NCBI RefSeq assembly: GCF_041153465.1
Contig: NZ_CP154858.1
Span: 2,666,001-2,730,000 of the forward strand
Length of the DNA: 64,000 bases
Source of the DNA: Thermohahella caldifontis
GTDB lineage: Bacteria > Pseudomonadota > Gammaproteobacteria > Pseudomonadales > Oleiphilaceae
Direction: 5' to 3'
Below are positions 38,264 to 44,601 of this stretch, one piece after another. The notes below the pieces were generated by a model, which made no database searches, had not been told where the DNA came from, and saw nothing but the letters and a program-made list of their open reading frames with translations. The position numbers and the translations under genes are program-made. How positions within the stretch are numbered: position 1 is the first letter of the stretch; the number at the start of each line of letters is the position of its first letter.

Positions 38264-38687
38264 CAGAAGGATCTGACCATGTCACCGGAAATGAAAGCCA
38301 CCCTGCTCAAACGAAAGTTTTCGAGCATCGAATATATGGAAGAGATGGAACGCCTGTGGAACCAGTCAGTCGCCGCGCTGGAAAAGTGCATTGACTGGTT
38401 TTATGAGCACAACAAGGATTTGGATCTGTGTAGTTGGCAATATGCGGATACGCCCATGGCCTGGGAAGATCGGGTGCTGCCCAATTTCCGGATGATCTCC
38501 GAGGGCATACGGGAGGGTATCGAAATGCATAAAAAAGGTGATTCCGATTACATTTGCGATATATCAAACAATAGGATGTCGCTGTCCAAGGATATGGATG
38601 TCATGGGAGACCTGTGGGTATTCCCCCCGAAAAAAAGCGGTGTTCATAAGTGGAATTTTCCAGTAACTTACAGACAGGAGATTCCAC

Positions 38688-38954
38688 ATGCGTAAATCAC
38701 GATTCACAGACAGCCAGATCATCAGCATCCTGAAACAGGTAGAGGCCGGGACATCGGTTCCTGAGCTGTGCAGAGAGCATGGGATGAGCAGCGCCACGTT
38801 CTACAAGTGGCGCTCAAAATACGGTGGTATGGACGCGTCCATGATGAAGCGCCTGAAGGAGCTTGAGGCTGAAAACGCCCGGCTCAAGAAGATGTATGCC
38901 GAAGAGCGCCTCAAGGCCGAGTTGCGCAAGGATGCCCTGGAGGGAAAGTTGTAA
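38688..38954 (+). CDS. IS3-family transposase OrfA (IS407-like)
   Basis: 88 residues with the helix-turn-helix FTDSQIISILKQVEAGTSVP and ELCREHGMSSATFYKWRSKY, then a coiled coil (ENARLKKMYAEERLKAEL). Typical OrfA of the IS407 group. Confidence 0.93.
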   Translation: MRKSRFTDSQIISILKQVEAGTSVPELCREHGMSSATFYKWRSKYGGMDASMMKRLKELEAENARLKKMYAEERLKAELRKDALEGKL

Positions 38955-38974
38955 GGCCATCTCACCGCAAGGAG

Positions 38975-39775
38975 ATGGCCAGACGCGTCGTCAGGGAGCG
39001 AGGCATCAGTATCCGCCTGGCCTGCGAAGTCTTCGGCATCAGCGAAACATGCTACCGCTACAAACCGGTTCTGAGCTCAGAGAACGCAGAGATCGCCCAT
39101 TGGTTGCTCAGGCTCACTGCCGATGAGCAGAACTGGGGATTTGGCCTGTGTTTCTTTTACCTGCGCAATGTCAAGGGGTTCAGATGGAACCACAAGCGCG
39201 TCTACCGGATATACAAGGAACTGGAGCTGAACATGCGCATCAGACCGCGCCTGAGAATCGTGAGGCAAAAGCCGGAACCGCTGGCCGAGCCTGAACGCGT
39301 CAATCAGGTCTGGTCCATGGACTTCATGCACCATGAGCTTGAAAACAGGCGTAAATTCAGGCTCCTGAATGTCATTGATGACTACAACCGGGAAGGGCTG
39401 GCAATTGAAGTGGACTTCTCACTGCCATCAGAGCGTGTGACACGAGTTCTGGATCAGGTCATCGAATGGCGGGGCAAGCCTGAGAAAATCCGGTGTGACA
39501 ATGGCCCGGAATACATCAGCCAGACAATCATGGAGTGGGCAGAGAAACGCGGAATAGAGCTGATGCATACTCAGCCGGGGAATCCGCAGCAGAATGCATA
39601 TGTCGAGCGCTACAACCGCACCGTCCGCTATGACTGGCTGAATCGGCATCTGTTTGAAACACTCGAAGAGGTACAGGACTTCGCGACCAAGTGGCTATGG
39701 AAGTACAATAACGAGCGGCCGAATATGGCCCTTGGCGGTGTACCGCCCCGATACAAGCTGCATAAGGCAGCCTGA
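38975..39775 (+). CDS. IS3-family transposase OrfB (IS407-like)
   Basis: 266 residues with an intact DDE core: VWSMDFMHHEL (Asp), RCDNGPEYIS (Asp), NAYVERYNRTVRYDWLN (Glu). The frame is open upstream of this ATG to a GTA overlapping the orfA stop, so the natural product probably begins slightly earlier through frameshifting or an unusual start. Confidence 0.93.
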   Translation: MARRVVRERGISIRLACEVFGISETCYRYKPVLSSENAEIAHWLLRLTADEQNWGFGLCFFYLRNVKGFRWNHKRVYRIYKELELNMRIRPRLRIVRQKPEPLAEPERVNQVWSMDFMHHELENRRKFRLLNVIDDYNREGLAIEVDFSLPSERVTRVLDQVIEWRGKPEKIRCDNGPEYISQTIMEWAEKRGIELMHTQPGNPQQNAYVERYNRTVRYDWLNRHLFETLEEVQDFATKWLWKYNNERPNMALGGVPPRYKLHKAA

Positions 39776-40025
39776 CTCCACTTTTGCGCACCTCTAAAAA
39801 TGGGGGGAATACCTGTGGTTTGACTATATCCCGAAAGATCTGGCTTATACAGTTGGCATACCAAAGAGTCAGGCCCGCCAAATGGCCAAGAATATCTATT
39901 ACACCGTAGGCGAGTACTGGCGCCCGGGGGAAATCACGGATGAAGAGGTTACCGGCCCCATCGACGAACAGGACCTGCTCCGTTACCTCAGGCCCGGGGA
40001 AAGTCCGGACTGAGCACGGTCTGGA

Positions 40026-40525
40026 AACAACTCCGATCAAAAAAGCAATTTTGACGTTCCTGAAATTTACCGAAATGATTCAGGATGTAAGGCTCTGGCT
40101 TCAGACCCTTATCATAACGGAAGTATTTTTTTTAAGACACGAATAGAGCCATATCGGGGTTAGAGGCTGAGCTCCAAGGCTTACTAGTTGGGCCGATAAA
40201 ACGGGAGCCTAAAAATATCGAGTTCTTTGATTCTAATGGTAATCTGTGGGATGTGAAAATGCCTCAAACTACTATCCCTGATAGGCCTCATTTTAAATTC
40301 AAGATTAGCCAAGTGGGCAAATCTATAAAAGCTGAGCTGACGAGGAAAGGCAATCCATCAGGAACATATCCTGCCCAACTTGCTTCTTGATCAGTTCAAA
40401 TAAGAGTAATTCTGAATGCAACGTATCTTAATGAAGCAGACTACTCATCTCTAAAAAATTGGTTGAGAAATAATCTATCTGATGATGAACTGTCTAGAAT
40501 AATTGAAGTTATTACCTTGGATTAG
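40026..40525 (+). pseudogene. Displaced toxin C-terminus with in-frame stop, paired with pentapeptide immunity
   Basis: An open frame begins right after the immA7 stop and reads SDQKSNFDVPEIYRNDSG, then (after one missing G at 40156-40159) GLEAELQGLLVGPIKREP, FFDSNGNLWDVKMPQT, and after an in-frame TGA (about 40389) SVQIRVILNATYLNEADY and LRNNLSDDELSRIIEV. The last part is typical of C-termini of nuclease-like polymorphic toxins. It has no start, no delivery domain, one frameshift and one nonsense codon, so it cannot make toxin as it stands. The DNA is AT-rich. Confidence 0.6.
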
Positions 40526-40536
40526 GAATCTTTTAT

Positions 40537-41016
40537 ATGTCTGATAAAGAGATACTAAGCAATCAAAGGCTGCAAGAGCTGGTTGCGGATCATGAGATGT
40601 ATATAAAGTTAGCGGGGCGGAAGGGTAGTCAACTGGATTTTTCTGATCTGGTTTTAAAAGGGATTATATTTGATGGCATGGATTTGTCTGGTGTTCACTT
40701 TGTGGGCTCATGCATTGAACAGAGTAGTTTTTGCGGTGTCAATTTGTCAGACTGTGTTTTTCATGATGCCGTTATAAAAAACTGCAATTTTCAGAATTCA
40801 TTGATAGCGAAGGCTGAATTTTATGAGGCGGCAGTCCTCGGCTGTACATTTGATGTGGCGCACTTGAACCAGGTTGAATTTATAGACTGTATGATTAAAA
40901 ATTGTAGCTTCAGAAAAGCGAATATAATTTATTCTGTATTTGTAGATAATGAAATGAATAATAATGATTTTTCTGGTGCTAATTTTGATGGGGTGGATAT
41001 CAATAGTTTAAGGTGA
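40537..41016 (+). CDS. Pentapeptide-repeat protein, putative immunity protein
   Basis: 159 residues. From about residue 28 the sequence follows the A(D/N)LXX pentapeptide pattern: FSDLVLKGIIFDGMDLSGVH, CNFQNSLIAKAEFYEAAVLG, CSFRKANIIYSVFVD, FSGANFDGVDI. This forms a right-handed beta-helix that can mimic DNA. It starts 11 bases after a displaced nuclease-like toxin C-terminus, so I infer an immunity role. Low GC sets it apart from the host genes. Confidence 0.75.
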   Translation: MSDKEILSNQRLQELVADHEMYIKLAGRKGSQLDFSDLVLKGIIFDGMDLSGVHFVGSCIEQSSFCGVNLSDCVFHDAVIKNCNFQNSLIAKAEFYEAAVLGCTFDVAHLNQVEFIDCMIKNCSFRKANIIYSVFVDNEMNNNDFSGANFDGVDINSLR

Positions 41017-41096
41017 TCCTTTGGGGTTTTCTGAAAAAGCCCATGAGAATAATACTTTTAAATGGAGCGATATTCGGAGGGCACAATTTTCAATAT

Positions 41097-41212
41097 AAGG
41101 AACCTCTGAAAAATTCCCCGAATCTGGGATAATACGCCATCAGTTACCGAAACGGCCAGGAGAACCCGATGGATTACCAGCCCACCTTCGCGGAGTTTTT
41201 CAGAGGTTCCTT
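41097..41212. mobile_element. MITE-like deleted insertion sequence (116 bp)
   Basis: Perfect 17-bp terminal inverted repeats (AAGGAACCTCTGAAAAA at 41097-41113, complement at 41196-41212) enclose 82 bases. The right part still holds a start-like frame MDYQPTFAEFF, as at the beginning of IS5/IS1182-type transposases, fused directly to the end. It is an internally deleted non-autonomous element. No clear target duplication is seen. Confidence 0.8.
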
Positions 41213-41217
41213 AGGTG

Positions 41218-41667
41218 ATGTTGTCTGAAACTAGCATTTTAATTGATAAATTGAAAGACGTCAGAGATTCGATTATCAGTCGACATGATTTTTCGGTGTG
41301 GCTTGAGCAGAATAAATTACAGCTTCAAAAGTCTGTCTCCAGATGGCAATACCTGAAGTTAAGGCGAGGAGACGGTAGTGCCTTGGTTGATGTTTTAATA
41401 CAGTTGACAGAGCCATGTGAGAAGTGTGCCCATATATATCGTCCCGGTGTTTTCTCGAATGCAGGAGATTTTGATGTTTGTAACGATATGTTAGAAAAAA
41501 GCATGGCTGACATAATTCTTGTAAGTATCGATAAGCCACATTATATTTTCGGTGCTGTACCACAATGCGTGATGTGCGAGTATTTCAAGTGTCGGAAGTG
41601 TGGAAGTATATGGGAGCTGGCTATCCCAGATAGAGAGTTTGCAGGAAGTTGGACCAGGGTTGGTTAG
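41218..41667 (+). CDS. Cys-rich unknown protein, possible immunity gene
   Basis: 149 residues. Helical N-terminal half, then paired cysteines PCEKCAH and CVMCEYFKCRKCGSIWELAI, probably a zinc site. The end FAGSWTRVG resembles small immunity-type proteins, but no family is recognised. GTG at 41215 is an alternative start directly before the ATG. It starts just after the MITE-like element and abuts the next gene, suggesting co-transcription. AT-rich codon use shows foreign origin. Confidence 0.6.
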   Translation: MLSETSILIDKLKDVRDSIISRHDFSVWLEQNKLQLQKSVSRWQYLKLRRGDGSALVDVLIQLTEPCEKCAHIYRPGVFSNAGDFDVCNDMLEKSMADIILVSIDKPHYIFGAVPQCVMCEYFKCRKCGSIWELAIPDREFAGSWTRVG

Positions 41668-42006
41668 ATGGACATAGTTAGAGTAAATGAGAAGTTTCCT
41701 TATAGTGAATGCAAGCCTGGAGGTGTGCTTTCTTCGAGTGTTATAGGAAAGTCATTCAATTATGACGCTCTTAGGCCATTTGAAGGGTTGAGTGCTGCCA
41801 GTGGAATTGACATAGCCAAACTGGCAGATTTGTTAGGGTTTGAAGTAAAGACGCTGGCAGGTTTTAGTCTTTATTCTGGAAGCAAGCCCGGTTTAGAACC
41901 GTATTGCTTTCTTGATGATGAGAGTAAAGAGCTGTACGTTTTTTCAATTGGTGAATACCAGCCGGGCCGGATGCTATGTGTTCTGGATGCGCTCATTCGA
42001 ATATGA
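41668..42006 (+). CDS. Unknown small protein, possible immunity gene
   Basis: 112 residues, soluble, AT-rich, no family recognised. It begins at the base after the previous stop (TAGATG) and ends one base before the next start (TGAATG), so the three genes form a tight unit. Features are modest: SGIDIAKLADLLGFEVKTL and LDDESKELYVFSIGEYQPG. Confidence 0.55.
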   Translation: MDIVRVNEKFPYSECKPGGVLSSSVIGKSFNYDALRPFEGLSAASGIDIAKLADLLGFEVKTLAGFSLYSGSKPGLEPYCFLDDESKELYVFSIGEYQPGRMLCVLDALIRI

Positions 42007-42294
42007 ATGAGCCTTTATCTCCAACTAAAGATAGATGCTATAGCTTCGAGGTATTTTTTTCAGAGTCGTGGAATGACGCAAAGGGAAATTGATCTGCTTG
42101 TCAGTCGAATGCAGATGCACGATAAGGTCGGCAATAACCAGTATTACACCGGCAATGGGTTGACCAAGAACCTGATTGCAGAGTCGGACAGTCAATATGG
42201 TGTGGTGGAAACACTGAACTTCGAGCGCGGCGAAATCAACCTCAGGACCTTCCGCGAAGCGGGAGCCACTGAAATCATGGAGATCGAGCCCTGA
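42007..42294 (+). CDS. Toxin-like C-terminal fragment preceding immC2
   Basis: 95 residues. The first 35 (MSLYLQLKIDAIASRYFF, QREIDLLVSRMQM) are found nowhere else in the window. The last 60 (GNNQYYTGNGLTKNLIAES, FERGEINLRTFREAG, EIMEIEP) match the fragment split by the IS4 element at 35317. It looks like a fusion of an unrelated 5' end to a displaced toxin 3' end. Its stop overlaps the immC2 start (TGATGA). Whether it is expressed or active is unknown. Confidence 0.5.
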   Translation: MSLYLQLKIDAIASRYFFQSRGMTQREIDLLVSRMQMHDKVGNNQYYTGNGLTKNLIAESDSQYGVVETLNFERGEINLRTFREAGATEIMEIEP

Positions 42295-42800
42295 TGAGCC
42301 TCTTGCAACCCAAGTATCCACTGAAGGATCCTTTGCCCAAGATTGAAGACCCAGATCATTTGCCGGAGGGGGCCAGGCTGCTTGCGATCTTTGAGGAACA
42401 GCCTGACAAATACTATTACTACTTTGTCCAGCGCGGTGACAAGCTGCTTTTCCTGGATGTACGCAAGAATACGCCCCTGGGATTGCTTGTTCATCAGAAA
42501 GTATTCCCACTCAGAGTGTTGTCCTGGTTTCCGAAAGCGCTGGAGGCGTTTCGCAAGCCTCCTGCGGAAGGCGGTCTGCATGCCGGAGCGATGATGGCAC
42601 CGGCAGAGGATGTGGACGGTGAAATGCTTGCAGTGGGAAGCACCACAAGTGGATATGACATCACCAACTTCTCCAGGAGTTCCAGTCCTGAACACTATGA
42701 CCCGGAAAGGGTGTCTCTGACGTGGGAGCAACTGTACGAAATGGGTCTGCTTGAACTCTGGAAATCGCTGGGTGAGAAATACGAAAAAGGCGAGCTATAG
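42294..42800 (+). CDS. Putative immunity protein ImmC, copy 2
   Basis: 168 residues, identical to copy 1 (36939) over most of its length. The difference is concentrated at residues 112-140, where this copy has TTSGYDITNFSRSSSPEHYD. Translationally coupled to the toxin-like fragment upstream. Confidence 0.68.
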   Translation: MSLLQPKYPLKDPLPKIEDPDHLPEGARLLAIFEEQPDKYYYYFVQRGDKLLFLDVRKNTPLGLLVHQKVFPLRVLSWFPKALEAFRKPPAEGGLHAGAMMAPAEDVDGEMLAVGSTTSGYDITNFSRSSSPEHYDPERVSLTWEQLYEMGLLELWKSLGEKYEKGEL

Positions 42801-42861
42801 CACAGGATGCTTGAACCGGAAGTGACGCACATGGCTTCATCGCACTCACAAGGACGTGAAC

Positions 42862-43106
42862 ATGACACGCATACTCAGTCGCAGGCGACGCCAGAGCCTG
42901 CGAATCGGTGAAACGATACGGATAGGGTACTCAAGGTTGAGGGTGACCTCGTGACTCCGGACATAGAGGCAGACTGCTCCGTTCCGGTTCACAGGGAAGC
43001 GTGTTTGACGGCAAGCCGGATCGGTAGGGACGGTTTCTCTGCAGCGGAATCGGGGCGTACAGTCCGGCAAACCGGTTCCATGCAAAAATACATGCTGAAG
43101 GATTAA
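42862..43106 (+). CDS. CsrA/RsmA-like RNA-binding protein with C-terminal extension
   Basis: About 81 residues after correcting one missing base near 42923 (a C relative to the copy at 31443). The N-terminal part ILSRRRRQSLRIGETIRIR, VLKVEGDLVTPDIEAD, CSVPVHREA aligns without gaps to CsrA (ILTRRVGETLMIGDEV, then VNAPKEVSVHREE), keeping the hydrophobic strand pattern and the RNA-contacting Arg of VHRE. CsrA dimers bind GGA motifs near ribosome sites. About 30 extra residues follow (SRIGRDGFSAAESG, RQTGSMQKYMLKD). The ATG has AAGGAC at 6 bases. immB3 begins 2 bases after the stop. If the frameshift is real, this copy is inactive. Confidence 0.72.
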
Positions 43107-43108
43107 AC

Positions 43109-43738
43109 ATGGATTGGAGCAGGATCGAAACATTGTCCGAGTGGCAGTTGATAGAACCCGATGCACCGCCGGAAGAATATGTCTATCTGGGGCAATATTC
43201 TTTGCCCAACTATTGGCAAGGGAATTTTCCTTTTAAATTTTTCTATTATGACCATCACTTGGTTATTGGAAAGAAACACCTTGCCGAAATACCGGATTTC
43301 GACGATTTGAGTATTATCCGAAAGACCGTTATTCACAGTCAGCTCGAATTTCCCATCCAAGCCGCCCGCTGGTTTGTGGACGCGATTCAACGATGTTTCC
43401 TGCCCCCGGATGACCCGCGCGCCATGAAGTCCGGTGCGATGGCCTTTCTGGAGAAGGTCAATGGTGAGTGGTTGCACCTGACGCGCGGCTTTCACAGTGG
43501 CGGGCATAATATCCCCGGGTATTCGTTTGCCAACGCAAGCCGGCGTAGTCATAAGAAAAGCCTTCCCAAAAAACAATCTCTTGAAATCGGCGACCCGGAA
43601 ATCTTTGGCCGTATCGATGGCAAGCCCGTCATCAGCCCGGACAAGTTTGCCGGCTTTATGGAGCGTATTGCCGAGCGCTACGAGTCGGGCGAATTCGGCC
43701 CGCCGGTCCCCATGAAAATCGAGGACAGCATGTGGTGA
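43109..43738 (+). CDS. Putative immunity protein ImmB, copy 3
   Basis: 209 residues, the intact reference copy of the family: MDWSRIETLSEWQLIEPDAP, FPIQAARWFVDAIQRCFLPP, SGAMAFLEKVNGEWLHLTRG, MERIAERYESGEFGPP. Residues 147-160 (ANASRRSHKKSLPKK) differ from the corresponding part in copies 1 and 2 (NVSRLEHDEQPMMK), another local exchange. It follows the csrA-like gene after 2 bases and precedes immA8 by 47. Confidence 0.72.
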   Translation: MDWSRIETLSEWQLIEPDAPPEEYVYLGQYSLPNYWQGNFPFKFFYYDHHLVIGKKHLAEIPDFDDLSIIRKTVIHSQLEFPIQAARWFVDAIQRCFLPPDDPRAMKSGAMAFLEKVNGEWLHLTRGFHSGGHNIPGYSFANASRRSHKKSLPKKQSLEIGDPEIFGRIDGKPVISPDKFAGFMERIAERYESGEFGPPVPMKIEDSMW

Positions 43739-43785
43739 ACCGGAGCCCGTGCTTTCATGTTGCCACTTAACAGAAGGATCTGAGC

Positions 43786-44319
43786 ATGTCACCGGAAATG
43801 AAAGCCACCCTGCTCAAACGGAAGTTTTCGAGCATCGAATACATGGAAGAGATGGAACGCCTGTGGAACCAGTCAGTCGCCGCGCTGGAAAAGTGCATTG
43901 ACTGGTTTTATACGCACAACAAGGATTTGGATCTGAGTAGTTGGCAATATGCGGATACGCCCATGGCCTGGGAAGATCGGGTGCTGCCAAATTTCCGGAT
44001 GATCTCCGAGGGCATACGGGAGGGTATCGAAGAATACCAGAAGGGTGACCCGGGCTATATCAGATCCATTGCCAACAATATCATGGCCTTGTCCAAGGAT
44101 ATGGATGTCATGGGTGACCTGTGGTTTGACTATATCCCGAAAGATCTGGCTTATACAGTTGGCATACCAAAGAGTCAGGCCCGCCAAATGGCCAAGAATA
44201 TCTATTACACCGTAGGCGAGTACTGGCGCCCGGGGGAAATCACGGATGAAGAGGTTACCGGCCCCATCGACGAACAGGACCTGCTCCGTTACCTCAGGCC
44301 CGGGGAAAGTCCGGACTGA
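43786..44319 (+). CDS. Putative immunity protein ImmA, copy 8 (blocks C-T-E)
   Basis: 177 residues. Central block C as in copy 5, combined with type T at 124-138 and EITDEEV at 151-157, and YTHNKDLDLSS at residues 42-52. This combination is found in no other copy. Last gene of the island. Confidence 0.72.
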   Translation: MSPEMKATLLKRKFSSIEYMEEMERLWNQSVAALEKCIDWFYTHNKDLDLSSWQYADTPMAWEDRVLPNFRMISEGIREGIEEYQKGDPGYIRSIANNIMALSKDMDVMGDLWFDYIPKDLAYTVGIPKSQARQMAKNIYYTVGEYWRPGEITDEEVTGPIDEQDLLRYLRPGESPD

Positions 44320-44601
44320 GCGCGGCCTGGAAACAACTCTTTTGCAAACGGCGAATCACAAGGACGTGCATAGGTCACCTGACTCAACTGCAGGCAACGC
44401 CAGAGCCTGAGATTCCTTGTGTCTCCGCGCATGGATTAGTCCTGCTGCTTGTCTCGGCTAGTCTGTATGACCAATTTGAGGGAGCAATCCACGTCGTTAA
44501 AATCGCACACGGAGTTTGTTAGTCGCTGAACTGAAGGCGGCTTGACCGTGGCAGATGATATCTGGCCATGATTTCGTAGCAAGGAACAGGAGTTGGCTAG
44601 T
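44320..44601 (+). other. Island right edge: degenerate csrA-like relic and intergenic DNA
   Basis: The first 80 bases repeat the usual spacer and hold a decayed csrA-like start (ATG changed to ATA at about 44369, CTGCAGGCAACGCCAGAGCC after it). From about 44410 the sequence no longer resembles the island, so this is the right junction. I see no integrase site, tRNA end or clear promoter for the carbonic anhydrase gene. Confidence 0.5.

Larger units (their letters stand above)
38618..39812 (+). mobile_element. IS3-family insertion sequence (IS407-like, 1,195 bp)
   Basis: Terminal inverted repeats share GTATTCCCCCC and then diverge. The apparent target duplication is CTGTGG (38612-38617 and 39813-39818), longer than usual for the family, so one or two of these bases may belong to the ends. 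It contains orfA and orfB. It is unrelated in sequence to the IS3 element at 31504. Confidence 0.9.
38279..40013 (+). pseudogene. Putative immunity gene immA, copy 7, split by IS3
   Basis: Left part 38279-38617 and right part 39819-40013. Together they make exactly 534 bases, so the gene was intact before the insertion. Blocks are A-T-E as in copy 1, with DLCSW at residue 51 and NNRMSLSK for NNMMSLSK. The insertion falls after codon 113 (DLW). The left part may still give a truncated product of 138 residues. Confidence 0.85.
28716..44319 (+). repeat. Tandem mosaic immunity array with csrA-like spacers (island overview)
   Basis: Eight copies of a 534-base gene (immA) occur at 28716, 29377, 30073, 30734, 33572, 37583, 38279 (IS-split) and 43786. 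All are on the plus strand and nearly identical outside three blocks. Spacers of 127 or 162 bases carry the 5' end of a csrA-like gene. Three immB genes, two immC genes, orphan toxin fragments and four mobile elements sit between the copies. The order csrA-like, immB, immA recurs twice (31320-34105 and 42862-44319). The part from about 40.0 to 42.1 kb is visibly AT-rich, unlike the rest of the window, and was probably acquired separately. Confidence 0.9.

Noticed and set aside
29250..43108. Integron-like cassette array with attC sites
   Set aside because: The recurring spacer palindrome (GCAGGC/GCCTGC) is part of the csrA-like coding sequence. There is no integrase gene and no attC core (GTTRRRY) at regular cassette ends.
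28716..44400. Prophage or integrative element carrying the island
   Set aside because: No integrase, att duplication, tRNA end, capsid, replication or conjugation gene is present. Only insertion sequences accompany the vgrG and immunity genes.
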